Position numbers and translations under genes: made by a program. Shown piece by piece: positions 36,528-49,086 of a stretch of 64,000 nucleotides of DNA (within the stretch, counting starts at the first letter, position 1; each line of letters starts with the position of its first letter). This DNA comes from Prunus persica. Lineage: Eukaryota; Streptophyta; Magnoliopsida; Rosales; Rosaceae. The notes beneath the pieces are model-generated. The model searched no databases, was not told the origin of the DNA, and saw only the letters and a list, made by a program, of their open reading frames with translations. The stretch is taken from NCBI RefSeq assembly GCF_000346465.2, contig NC_034012.1, forward strand, positions 3,063,134-3,127,133. Reading direction: 5' to 3'.

Positions 36528-36987
36528 AGCTCTTGATCTACCACAACAACTAATGCTTCAAAACACAAGGCAATACTACACAACTATCCGTTTATGTGAA
36601 AGATAAACAATATTGCATTTTTCACACACTCATGGTTCCAGAATGACACTAGAAAAATTCACATTTACCGATGAATATAATTGTTAAATGCAAGTGATTC
36701 TACAATAAAAAATAAAAAAAAGAGTCACGTGATTGACAAGAGGAAATGACTTCTCTCCTCCATGAGCACCGAAACAGAGAAGTTTCCCTTCCAACTGCAA
36801 AGTGTGTTTCCTTTTTCTTTTTTTCGCAATTGAAAATTGATATCATTGAATAATAGTAGTTGCAAACAGAGACAAGTTGGCAATGAGAGTGGGGCACATG
36901 ATTGCACCGTGAGGGATGGAATCCTTGTCCTAATTATGGACAACATGTGTATAGAATTGAAAGATATTAAATTAGCAAGTACATCAC
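36528..36987. other. Patchwork junction of duplicated segments between genes D and E
   Basis: Three pieces are stitched together. About 36528-36732 is a near-identical direct copy of 49087-49295 (from AGCTCTTGATCTACC to AAAGAGTCACGTGAT). About 36727-36933 is a copy of the leader and first codons of the gene C/E-type exon 1 (compare 40778-40981), with one A deleted in CACCGAAACAGAG. From about 36934 the sequence is the intron that normally follows the long receptor exon (TATAGAATTGAAAGATATTA, as in gene F at 43154). Junctions share short sequences: GATTGCA, CGTGAT and CCTAA/TAA. This rearrangement removed gene E's last exon. Confidence 0.82.
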
Positions 36988-39900
36988 CTGGAGCCATATA
37001 CCCAACAGTGGCTAGAGTCATGGTTTGGGTAATAGAATCTCCTCCACCCAAGAGTTTTGCAATTCCAAAATCAGCAACGTGTGCAACCATATCATCATCT
37101 AGTAGTATATTGCTGGGCTTCATGTCACAGTGCACAATAGGTATTGAATAACCATAGTGTAGGTATTCCACTGCCACCGCAACGTCTATCATTATGTTCA
37201 ACCTCTGTAAGATATTCAAAGAATAGTTTTGAGAATATAACCACTTGTCCAGGCTCCCATTAGGCATGTAGTTCAGTACCAAGGCTTTGAAATCAAGTTC
37301 ACTGCAACAGCTGATGATTTTGATAAGGTTTCTATGACGAATATTGCTTAGCATTTGACATTCCCTATCAAAACTCTTGAAATCCCCTTCTAGCTGTAAA
37401 CTGAAAACCTTTACTGCAACATCTATTCCATCTGAAAGCGTCCCTTTATATACTGAGCCAAAACCCCCACTTCCGAGTAAGTTGTTTTCGTTAAATCCAT
37501 TCGTGGCCTTTAGAAGTTCTAGGTGTGAAATTCTTTTCCAAAGAAGTTGAGGCAACGAGGTAGCCTCTCCTGCAACTTGCACATTTCTTTTCCTGCGTAG
37601 TACAAATATAGATATGGAGGCCACTAGTAGAATTACTGATATGATCCCTGGGATGATATATTTAGCTTTCTTCCAATTTGGTTCAAGTGTAGTATTTTTG
37701 CATGGTGGAACATGAAATCGGGGTGCACCACAGAATGCGCTGTTTGAGACAAATGATTGAGCAGAGAAGTTTTGGAATGGTCCACCCGTTGGAATTTCTC
37801 CTTGGAGCCGGTTGAAAGACAAATCCAGATACTTGAGAAGTGACAGAGCTTCTAAAGACTTGGGAATCACTCCAGATAGATTGTTTCTGGATAAATTCAA
37901 GAGTTGCAGGCTTAGCAAGTCTTGAAATGAACTTGGAATAGGGCCTTCCAAATTATTATTTGCCAAGGAGAGATTAACTAGATCCTGAAGACCGCCAATG
38001 GTGCTTGGTATAACACCAGATAAATTGTTATTTGATAAATCTACCTCTACGACAACTTTCAAGTTTCCAATATCTTGTGAGAGAGGTCCAATTAGAGAAT
38101 TGGATGATAAGTTTACTTGTAAGATATAGGCAAGTCTCCAAAAAGTAGATGGTATTGTGGAACTCAACAAATTGGACCCTAGTGATAGATATCTTAGAGA
38201 TGCGGCTAGATTACCCAAGCATGAAGGTATAGAACCAGAGAGCTGATTACTAGCCAACTGTAAGTTAACGAGGTTATACAGTTGACAAAGTTGATATGGG
38301 ATGTAACCTTGCAACTTGTTGTAATTCAAGTTCATACCTTGGAGATTTCCAAGTCTTCCTAATGAAGTTGGAATTGATCCACTCAATTGATTGTTTTCGA
38401 GGTCTAAGGATATCAAGCTGCTTAAGTTGCCAAGACCAATGGGAATGTTACCCCTCATGATGCAATTGGGTAATGCAATATATTGAAGTGATGATGTCAA
38501 AGAGAAATTCCTAAAGGAATCGTCAAGTCTGACATTTAACGGATTATTTCCCAAGTCTAGTGCTTTCAAATTTTGAAGATTAGCCAAACAAGAGAGAGTG
38601 GAAGTGTCAATTGTCAAATTATTCATGTATAAGCCAAGCCACTGAAGATTTATTAAGGCACAGAGCGTCCTCGGGATAAACCCTGTAAATGAGTTGTAGC
38701 TCATGGATATCCTGGTGAGCTTAGAAGCATTGGAGAGGTTGGGGATTACTCCGCTGACGTCAGTTGCTCCTATATAAAGGAGTTGAAGGTTTGGAACCCC
38801 AAGGCCTATGTTTGCTGGGAGGCTACCCGATAGCTTATTCAGCGTAAGCGAGAGTGCTCTTAGCTTGGAGATATTGAAGATTGAGGATGGGATGAGGCCA
38901 TTCAGATTATTCTGTTCGATTGACAATAACTCCAAATTTTGAAGATCACCCATCTCATTCGGTATAATGCCTGCCACATATACACGATACAAACCCTTGC
39001 ATGCTTAACTTTGTAGTCTTAGCAATAGTCCAATTTGTGCTTCATGCTTTTATTCCGACTTGGTGAACCAAATGTTTTATTTGAATGACTTCGATACAAC
39101 ATTTGTTAGGCAACTCAATATATTTTATTCTGGCTATAGTTGAAAATCCAATATTCATTATTAACCAACTATCAAATTATTTTCGTCTGATTACAAACTA
39201 CGAAATAGTCAAATAATGACATAAATTATATATGCAACAATAAAAAAAATGATAAATCATAGTTGGAATAACAAAATGAAATATCAATTACCTGTCAAAT
39301 TGTTGACGCCAAGATAAATCTCCCTTAACTGGGTTAAGTTTCCAATTTTTCTGGGTATGCTTCCACTGAAATTGTTTTCCTCCAATGTTAGAAAAAGAAG
39401 TTGTGTGCATTGCCATAATTTGGATGGAAGTGGACCAACGCCACGTATGGGGCCTGTCGGCACGCCGGATAACATATGTTATGTGGGACCTAACAATCAC
39501 AGGGTGGTACTTAGGGTAGTGCGTATAGCACTTCAAACTGACATTCTCTTACTTATCTAAACTAATACTAAAGGTATTCCCATTTTAATGATACCAAACT
39601 ATAGTAGACTGCAACGTAAATCATAAAAATAATATTATTTCTAGACCAACGATCATTCACATAAACATGAATTTCATAATTTTTATTATTAAAATAATAT
39701 CTAAAAGTTTCCTATAATAATAATAAACACTCATAAATCTCAATTTAGTCAACACAGCTCAACAACGCTCAAGACCTATCATTAGGGTCATTATAATTCT
39801 CCTAGGAAAGTAAAACTACCCTGGAAGACTCACGGTCAACTAAGGGTAAAACTACCCAAACTTGGTCAAACAGGCCCACGGGGCCCACGACCTCTAAATT

Positions 39901-40812
39901 CTGATCCGAAGGTTCCTATGGCTTTTACAAGGTATAGGACACTCGTCCTGCAAGTTTAGTCCAGATCGGACGGTCAGATCGCTCACGATCGCACGATCTG
40001 ACGGTTAATATAAACATAAATTTTAAATTATTAAATCGGAACATCTGGGGCTCCGATTTACGATCCGTGAATTCCTACACGATCCTAGAAATGCCTAGAT
40101 TAACATATATTAAATTTAAGACTATCCAACGGTTCAAACCTATCGAACCCGGATAACGTACAATAGGTGATATCCGTTCGAGACTCAAACGGTATCCAAA
40201 TTAAAATCTGAGCACACCTACACACTTGTGAGGATTAGGAGATCACTTTAGGACCTAGACCCGGTCCATTTTCATGGCCCACGCGCAGGCAGCAAGTGGG
40301 TGCCTTGAGTAATTTTCGACGGCCGGAAAAACTTCAAACCGCCGGCCAAGCTTCCTAACCTAGTTGTAACATCCCATTTGGAACCACTTTTGTTCTTGGA
40401 CATACCCCGAAAAATGGCCGAAAGTGGCCGGAATAGCAATCCAAAAACCGGCTGATTTTCAATTTGAAAATCGACCCATCAACCCTCAAAATTAATGAAA
40501 TCATACCCAACCATCAGCTAGAACACATTAAAAGGATGAGAAAGCATACTTAGATCGACGAAAATGAGAAAGCACCACAAGTAACGCCAACCCAGTTGCG
40601 TTGCAGGCGGAGGTGGTGGTTGACCAGTTGACCAAGATGTTGTGAGGGTCACTGGTGATATGGGATCTCAGAGCAAGAAGAGCGGCCTGGTCCGTGGTGA
40701 TGTTGGTTTGTGTTGCATCTGTGCCGATAGTTAATTCAGCCATATATAGAGAACTGAACTGCAGCACCAGCAAGAACGTGATTGACAAGAGGAAATGACT
40801 TCTCTCCTCCAT
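36988..40812 (-). pseudogene. LRR-XII receptor kinase E, broken chimeric copy
   Basis: The long exon (38970-36988, 1983 nt, the same length as in F) is fully open. It encodes LRRs, membrane helix ([21 protein letters not shown]), [13 protein letters not shown] and non-[10 protein letters not shown]. Both ends of the gene are damaged. The last kinase exon (APE onward) is missing and replaced by the patchwork at 36.5-36.99 kb. The 360-nt exon is cut at 39437 after only about 146 nt. The single-LRR exon and most of exon 1 are gone, replaced by about 1.1 kb of unrelated DNA. A 5' fragment of exon 1 (40812-40572) keeps the ATG, signal peptide and N-cap, but carries a 5-bp tandem duplication (GTTGC twice, 40595-40604) that shifts frame within the CNWVGVT motif. 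No complete receptor can be made. A truncated transcript from the long exon is possible. Confidence 0.87.
39438..40571. mobile_element. Unrelated insert replacing the 5' half of gene E, possibly retrotransposon LTR
   Basis: About 1.13 kb with no similarity to the receptor units and no protein-like frame. It is richer in CpG and CCGGCC-type words than its flanks. It contains a 14-bp palindrome (ATAACATATGTTAT, 39469-39482) and a TGTAACATCCCATTTGG at about 40372, the kind of TG start seen in plant LTRs. I saw no matching second LTR or target duplication, and the two flanks are not adjacent positions in an intact paralogue, so deletion accompanied the insertion. Identity as an LTR fragment is a guess. 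Confidence 0.4.
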
Positions 40813-42679
40813 GAGCACCGAAAACAGAGAAGTTTCCCTTCCAACTGCAAAGTGTGTTTCCTTTTTCTTTTTTTCGCAATTGAAAATTGAAATCATTGAA
40901 TAATAGTAGTTGCAAACAGAGACAAGTTGGCAATGAGAGTGGGGCACATGATTGCACCGTGAGGGATGGAATCCTTGTCCTAAAGGCATCTGTTTCCGAG
41001 ACGGCACGGCGTTTCCCCTATGCAACGACGAAGACTTAGGAAGAATTGACGATATGGCATCCTCTTTCTGCACATCTTCTTCACAAATTAATGTACGGGA
41101 ACTTTACAACCACAGATAAAACGCCCATGTGTCCCAACCAATGCTTTACGCTCTTAGGCCACCAGCTTCCAAACCCCATTTCTAAAAGTTGAATCCATTT
41201 TTGGACAAAATGATTATTTGAAAAATTGGTGAAAATCTGAATACGAACAGACATGTATATTGTAAAAAGAAAATAAGCATACGGCTCTGGTCCAAACAAC
41301 CCTCAAATATAGCACTACACTTATGGTACAAATTGCTGATCACCTCTATGTAAGTCCCATATACATTAGATGGTACAAATAGTATTATTATTTCTATAAA
41401 GACATTAATCATAGCAAGTAGTAAGGTATATTGCAATCACGGCTAAAACTCATTGAGCAAGTATCCCGACATTAAATTTAAGTTTAATAAATATATGGGT
41501 TTCAGAGAGATTGGCGAAGAATTTAATTATCAAGTTAGCTCCTTTTGTGATTTGAAAGGAATTGAAACTGACCTTAGAAAAGCCAACGGCCTTGTGAGAA
41601 TTTGGCGTGGTTCACTCCAATTAATATTGTAGGACTTTGTCAGAATTTGGTGGCTAAACTCCAACATTGTAGATACCTCTAAAAAAGCAGAAAAATTTAT
41701 ATAAAACGGAGATAGCATTGTTTTGCTATTCTCAACTAATTACAAACTGCCACATGAAAAAGTTATTATGAATGACATCATGATTGGCCGAAAATAGCAA
41801 AATAGTGTTATCCCCGTTTTACATAAATGTTTCTCCTAAAAGAGACTTAATAGAAGCAATCCTAAGATACCATGTTAGTCAATGAGAACATCTAAGAAGA
41901 AAATAAACCAAAATTGCTGATTCTGATTAGAAAAGAACAAAACTTAAGGGCACGTTTGTTTAGGAAGATTTGGATTTGAGAGTCCAAGTCCAAATCTTTA
42001 TGTTTAGGACAAGTTTCATGGAGTTGATTTGAATTTAGATAAAGTCTAGTGTGAATTTGAGAATCTGTAATACCAAATAATACATTAATGAAACGACATT
42101 TTAAAAAAAATATCACGATTACGGGCATTGGACCTCAAGGACATGTTTAGTAGGCCTCATTGGATTGGACTAGTGTTTTGTGCTTGTGGTGGGTGGTATT
42201 TCTTCATTGAGTTTGTATTTCTTCATTTTTTGCTTCAAAAGTATCTAGTTATTCAGGCTCAATGACATCCAAGTCATTCTGCTTTAGGTTTTGGGCAACT
42301 ACCTCCAAACGGAAGGATCCAAACCGAAAAGATGTTTACTTCCCTTGATCAGTTAATTAAGGTAAGCAACTCAAGGTTTGTCAGGGAAGAAGATTTATTA
42401 TATGGAAGATCTTGCATGTCTGTCCGATGGGGTTGATGTGTTTGGTATAACACATTCAGTTTTTGGTCTAGTCATTTGTCAATTCTTGGCATAGGGAAGG
42501 CAGCAGTGGAGCTCCCAAGACCCTCCTCTGATACCATACACCAAGTAAGTAAGAAGCTCTGAATTTCTTTATCATGACTTGTTCCATCTATATAATATTT
42601 TGTCTTTAAAATTCAAATTTACCAAAACAAAGCCACATGACTCAATTGGATCAAAGTGTCATAGGAAGGATGGGACCCA
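40813..42679. other. Spacer upstream of gene E, duplicate of the gene C upstream spacer
   Basis: Closely matches 29502-31330, including the leader (GTGGGGCACATGATTGCACC), GTTTAGGAAGATTTGGATTTG and TCTGTCCGATGGGGTTGATGTG. It is followed by the 3' end of gene F. It carries extra sequence at about 42065-42240 not present in the other copy, and a hairpin MITE. No gene found. Confidence 0.75.
41703..41820. mobile_element. Small hairpin MITE, copy 2
   Basis: Arms AAAACGGAGATAGCATTG...TTTTGCTATT (left) and AATAGCAAAATAGTGTTATCCCCGTTTT (right) are complementary over about 35-40 bp with few mismatches, better than in the copy at 30753-30870. Both copies occupy the same place in the duplicated spacer, so the insertion predates the tandem duplication. 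Confidence 0.7.
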
Positions 42680-45600
42680 TTAATTAAAGCGCTGAACAAG
42701 AGGGCTGTTTATTTGAGCAGCAGCAGCAGCAGAATCCCTCAAAAACTTTGTCTTGATTTTCTTGAGTGTGGCTACAGCTTCTTCCATATTTATCCTCTCT
42801 TCAGGCGATTCTGCACAGCAAGCAAGGGCTAATCTCATAATGGATGATAAGCAATCCCTTTTCCTCACATGATCATCATCTTCCTGCTGTGTGCAAAGCA
42901 AACTGGCATCCACAACTTCATCTATCATTGCATCTGGCAAAACCAGTGAGTTTGCAATCCATTGCTTTAAATTCATTTCACCAACAAACATCTCATATGT
43001 TGGCTTCCTTCTTGTGAATGTTTCCATCACTAGAATTCCAAAACTGTATACATCCCCTCTTATTGAAACCATTCCTTCCAATCCATACTCTGCATTATGA
43101 ATTATGCATATATGTGTGAAATATATTCATGTGTATAAATAAGGACAGCACGTATAGAATTGAAAGATATTAAATTAGCAAGTACATCACCTGGAGCCAT
43201 ATACCCAACGGTGGCTAGAGTCATGGTTTGGGTAATAGAATCTCCTCCACCCAAGAGTTTTGCAATTCCAAAATCAGCAACATGTGCAACCATATCATCA
43301 TCTAGTAGTATATTGTTGGGCTTTAAATCACAGTGGACAATAGGTACTGAATAACCATGATGAAGGTATTCCACTGCCACCGCAACGTCTATCATTATGT
43401 TCATCCTCTGTAAGATATTCAAAGAATAGTCTTGAGAGTACAACCACTTCTCGAGGCTCCCGTTTGGCATGTAATTCAATACCAAGGCTTTGAAATCAAG
43501 TTCACTGCAACAGCTGATGATTTTGATAAGGTTTCTATGACGAATATTGCTTAGCATTTCACATTCCCTATCAAAACTCCTGAAAGCCCCTTCTAGCTGT
43601 AAACTGAAAACCTTTACTGCAACGTCTATTCCATCTGAAAGCGTCCCTTTATATACTGAGCCAAAACCCCCACTTCCGAGTAAGTTGTTTTCGTTAAATC
43701 CATTTGTGGCCCTTAGAAGTTCTTGGTGTGAAATTCTTCTCCAAAGAAGTTGAGGCAACGAGGTAGCCTCTCCTGCAACTTCCACATTTCTTTTCCTGCG
43801 TAGTACAAACATAGATATGGAGGCCACTAGGAGAATTACTGATATAATCCCTGGGATGATATATTTAGCTTTCTTCCAATTTGGTTCAAGTGTAGTATTT
43901 TTGCATGGTGGAAAATGAAGTCGGGGTGCACCACAAAGTGCGTTGTTTGAGACAAATGATTGAGCATTGAAGTTTTGGAATGGTCCACCTGTTGGAATTT
44001 CTCCTTGGAGCCTGTTGAAAGACAAATCCAGATGCTTGAGAAGTGACAGAGCTTCTAAAGACTTGGGAATCACTCCAGATAGATTGTTTCTGGATAAATT
44101 CAAGAGTTGCAGGCTTAGCAAGTAGTGAAAAGAACTTGGAATAGGGCCTTCCAAATTATTATTTGCCAAGGATAGATTAACGAGATCCCGAAGAGTGCCA
44201 ATGGTGCTTGGTATAACACCAGATAAATGGTTATTTGATAAATCTACCTCTAGGACAACTTTCAAGTTTCCAATATCTTGTGAGAGAGGTCCAATTAGAG
44301 AATTGGATGATAAGTTTACATGCAAGATATAGGTCAGTCTCCAGAGAGTAGATGGTATTGTGGAACTCAACGAATTGGACTCCAGTAATAGACTTCTTAG
44401 AGATGGGGCTAGATTACCCAAGCAGGAAGGTATAGAACCAGAGAGCTGATTACTACCCAAATATAAGTAAGCTAGGTTATCTAGTTGACAAAGTTGATAT
44501 GGGATGTAGCCTTGCAACTTGTTACCACCCAAATTCAATCCTTGGAGATCCCCAAGTCTTCCCACTGAAGTTGGAATTGATCCACTGAATTGATTGTCTC
44601 CCAGTTCTAAGGCTACCAAGCTGCTCAAGTTGCCAATACCAATGGGAATGTTACCCCTCATGATGCAATTGTGTAATGAAATATATTGAAGTGATGATGT
44701 CAAAGAGAAATTCCTAAAGGAATCGTCAAGTCTGACATTTAACGGATTATTTCCCAAGTCTAGTGCTTTCAAATTTTGAAGATTAGCCAAACAAGAGAGA
44801 GTGGAAGTGTCAATTGTCAAATCATTCATGTATAAGCCAAGCCACTGAAGATTTATTAAGGCACAGAGCGTCCTCGGGATAAACCCCGTAAATGAGTTGT
44901 AGCTCATGGATATCCTGGTGAGCTTAGAAGCATTGGAGAGGTTGGGGATTACTCCGCTGACGTCTGTTGCTCCTATATAAAGGAGTTGAAGGTTTGGAAC
45001 CCCAAGGCCTATGTTTGCTGGGAGGCTACCCGATAGCTTATTCAGCGTAAGCGAGAGTGCTCTTAGCTTGGAGATGTTGAAGATTGAGGATGGGATGAGG
45101 CCATTCAGATTATTCTGTTCGATTGACAATAACTCCAAATTTTGAAGATCACCCATCTCATTTGGTATAATGCCTGCCACATATACACGATACAAACCCT
45201 TGCATGTTTAACTTTGTAGTCTTAGCAATAGTCCAAAATGTAATATACTCTTTTGTGCTTCATGCTTTTATTCCGACTTGGTGAACCAAATGTTTTATTT
45301 GAATGACTTCGATACAACATTTGTTAGGCAACTCAATATATTTTATTCTGGCTATAGTTGAAAATCCAATATTCATTATTAACCACCTATCAAATTATTT
45401 TCGTCTGATTACAAACTACGAAATAGTCAAATAATGACATAAATTATATATGCAACAACAAAAAAATGATAAATCATAGTTGGAATAACAAAATGAAATA
45501 TCAATTACCTGTCAAATTGTTGACGCCAAGATAAATCTCCCTTAACTGGGTTAAGTTTCCAATTTTTCTGGGTATGCTTCCACTGAAATTGTTTTCCTCC

Positions 45601-46736
45601 AATGATAGAAAAAGAAGTTGTGTGCATTGCCATAATTTGGATGGAAGTGGACCATCAAACTGGTTGAGACCCAGATCCAGCTCCTGAAGACTAGGAAGCT
45701 GCTGGCATATATTGTCAGGAAGACTACCACTCAAGTTGTTTCCATGTAGATTCAAATTAGTCAAAGAAGACATGTTGAAAACACCCAGAGGAACATGCCC
45801 TTTTAGGGCATTTGACTGAACATATAACTTCTCCAACTCATCTAAAGAGCCGATCTCGTTTGGAATTTCTGAACAATCAACATGATATATATTAAACTCG
45901 TGATTTATGCATATATGCACAACAACAAAGGCCCGGTCATATATATAACTAGATCATGCACTTATATGAAATGATTAGGCCGTGTATGCATCAAGGCAAG
46001 ACAACAAATATATACCGTTGAACTTGTTGTAGCTCAGGTTTATCTCCTTGAGCATTGTTAAGTTCCTTATTTCTCTTGGTACACTTCCTGTTATGTATGC
46101 CAAAGACACATAAAACAAGATGGTAAAACGTAATGATCAATCAACAGTAGATTCTTAGATCGTTTGTTGATACATAAGCGTACCTGATAGTTGGTTATTG
46201 CTTAGATTAATTACTTGTAGTGTAGATAAGTTGAAGATAATCGCCGGTATAGAACCTGAAAACTGATTGCCACACAAATCGATACTTTGAAGTTTGGGGA
46301 AGGACCCAAACCACAATGGAATGGATCCCATAAAATTGTTGTATCTGAAGCTAATCAACTTCAATCGACGCAAATAAGCCAATTCCTGGGGCAAGGTGCC
46401 TTGGAAACTGTTGTTTATGAAGAGCAACTCAACGAGAAACGAGAGGTTGCCCAAGTGCGGTGGAATGGTGCCTGTGAGACCCATGTACGAGAGATTCAAT
46501 GATGCTACTCTGAGGTGACGAGCACCACAAGTAACGCCAACCCAATTGCAAACGGATGTGGTGGTTGACCAGTTGAACAAGATGTTGTGAGGGTAACTAG
46601 TGATATGGGATTTGAGAGCAAGAAGAGCAGACTGGTCCGTGGTGATGTTGGTTTGTGCTACCCCAACTGTGCCTACAGAACTGTACTGCAGTACGAGCAA
46701 AAACGTGATTGACAAGAGGAAACCAATTCTCTCCAT
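42680..46736 (-). CDS. LRR-XII receptor kinase F (EFR/Xa21-like), 1125 aa
   Basis: Predicted plasma-membrane pattern-recognition receptor kinase. Exons in transcript order: 46736-46184, 46087-46016, 45868-45509, 45173-43191, 43089-42680. All junctions are phase 1 and close to 1126 codons with TAA at 42682-42680. Signal peptide [21 protein letters not shown]-cap [12 protein letters not shown] and [15 protein letters not shown]; then LRRs to about residue 720; a [11 protein letters not shown]ys cap; membrane helix at about 766-788 ([21 protein letters not shown]); kinase with [13 protein letters not shown] (about 823), [16 protein letters not shown] (about 941, non-RD) and DFGIAK; APE is rebuilt over the last intron. 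The tail has five Ala from a CAG/GCT repeat (about 42717-42731). The first half of the long exon and the upstream intron are nearly identical to copy E. It is intact and likely functional. Confidence 0.9.
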
Positions 46737-46984
46737 GAGCACGGAAAACAGAGAAGTTCCTTCCAAATTCAAAATGTTTTTCCTTTCCGATTGAAAACTT
46801 GAAATCATTGAATAATTATTAGTCGCAGATAGCATTGCGACAGAACAAGTTGCCAAAGAGTGGGGCATATGATTGCACTCTCGGGGAAGAAATTCGCAAC
46901 TAGCCAAATGCAACGACTTGTGATGAAGGAAGAATGGACAGTTGGGAATCTTCACAAATGTACAACAACTTGCTATACATATTT

Positions 46985-47170
46985 GTCTCTATTTTGGGTA
47001 AGGACCCGAAACATGATGGAAGGGTTCCCATAAACATAAAGTTGTTGAATCTGAAGTTAATTATTTTCAACCGACGGCACTGAGACAATTCATGGGGCAA
47101 GTTACCATGGAATGGATGGAAACTGTTATTCTGTGAATTGCAACTTAACAAGAAAAGAGATATTGCCTAG
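46985..47170 (-). pseudogene. LRR-XII exon 1 fragment upstream of gene F
   Basis: A short stretch encodes degenerate first-exon LRRs: HGNLPHELSQCRRLKIINFRF, NNFMFMGTLPSCFGSLPK. It is flanked by non-homologous sequence, has an insertion near NNSFHPFHG, and lacks signal peptide, N-cap and every downstream exon. It marks the right-hand edge of the receptor array. Confidence 0.8.
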
Positions 47171-49086
47171 GTGTAATTTAAGGGCGTATTCAATAAAGAT
47201 TTTAATGAATTTTAAAATAGCTGGTTGGATTCTACAGATTTTATTTGACTTTCATAAATTCCATATATACTTTGTTTGAATTTCATAAGAATTTTAATGA
47301 AATTTATTTGTTTGATAGATTTTTATAAACTTTTATAAATTCAAAATAGTGGTGAGTCATCATGTTTGATGTTGGTTGTGATAGTAAAGACGGTGATGAT
47401 AGTGGGGTTAGTAGAGGCATTAAGGGTGGTGGATAGAGTGGTGGTACTGATCATGTCAAGTGGTGACGGCAACAGTGGTGATGGTGATGGTGATGGTGGT
47501 GGTTGAGGTAGCGGCAGTGGCGGCCGTGGTGGTTCAATCAATGCTTTACACTTCCGGGCCATCTACCTCCCAACCCAGTAGCTTTGCGCACACAAACAGC
47601 CCACAAGATACTTCGGCCTGATGGGCCTGACTATTTATAACCCTACTCGTCTCTTTCGATTATGGTCAAAGCCCAGCATCAACTCAGCTCTCAACCGTGA
47701 CACGTGGTGCTGTCTGGACCGTGTGATTGAGTTACCGTACGGGCACTACAGTAGGTTCCTCAGTAGCTGTAGAGCAGAGGCTTGCAGAGTTCAGAAGACG
47801 ACCGAACCAAGTTTTTCAGTTTGACCAAAATCCAAATACTATTGCTCCACTGACCACCGACGCTACAATTATACACTAACCCAACTTTCTTCCCATTATT
47901 ATTATTATTAAGTGATCACTTTCTAAGAAACTAATTAGTAATTATAAAAAATCTTATTTTGCCAACACATGAAAACAAATAATTTTGTATCTGGTCTGGT
48001 CACAATCATTACCATCATGAAAGTTATTATTGTATTTTTGTAACCTTCACAACAGGTTTTTTATTTTCCAAATAAATAATAAGGACGATAATATTAATAA
48101 TTGAATAAAAAGAATACTAACAGCTTTTTAGAAAGGGAAATATACATTAAATTATTAGAAAATCATACTCATATGTAATAGTGGTCAAAACAGTGCTTTA
48201 TGGATAGACATTACTAGACCAGGGCAGTCTCAGACAAAATCATTAGGCACACCCTTTTCACACCTTGGCTAATGGCTGGGCTAGTTGTAAAGACAAATGT
48301 TCAGGGGCTGGTGACCTGAAGAAAGTAGATTTTATGCTTTCAAGGTAAAATTCAAATTTATATTCTTTTTATTTGACCAAAGATTTTATACGAGTTCGAA
48401 TTTGAGATCACGGATCTGCAAACCAATACTATTTTTTACCCAACTAAACTCCATCGATCACACTGTCTTCCGGGAGTGATTACATATCAGTAAGAAGTAT
48501 TATTTTAAGACCTTCAAAAGAAAAGGGTATATTATTTTAGTTTTTAACTTTTTTCTTTCGGCTAATCAAGAAGCAAAGGCAATATGATTATGTAATGCTT
48601 TTGTGGGGTTAAATGGGGAAAAATGCAGAGGCTGATAGATGAAGATGAGTCAAAGAATAATAAAATATACAAGTTCATATAAATGGTCAATGTATGCAGT
48701 CTTTGAAGACTGAGAAAAGGACAATGTTACCTTCAAAATAAATCAAGGGCTCTTTCAACTTTGTGACTCACTCTTCTCTCATTATTCTTCTTCCAATTTT
48801 ATATTGGTTCCTTCACAGCTAACCCTTTCAACTGCCAAATCCAAAAACAGGCTTGACCTTCATGGCATAAATGGAGTTCAACTGTGTAACCCTACTACCC
48901 TGGTTGGCATTGGACCACATAGCAATCCTGCAATTCTTATTGTCGGATAAACATAAACTTAGCTACTTCAAAAGTTCATGGATATGAAGTTTTATATTAA
49001 AAATATTAAAAAGTTTTTGACTTGCATAAAGCTTTTGATAATTTTCACTTGTTTGATGTTATGGTTTACTCTAAAATTTGATTGCA

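Noticed and set aside
36725..38992. Single open frame of 755 codons reading from receptor E's LRRs and kinase into a leader copy
   Set aside because: The C-terminal part after GYMAPG is intron plus an inserted leader segment, not kinase. It is a chance read-through across a rearrangement, so copy E is annotated as a pseudogene.
47341..47562. Minus-strand proline-rich open frame
   Set aside because: It is the complement of a GGTGAT/GGTGGT low-complexity tract with no domain, splice context or homology.
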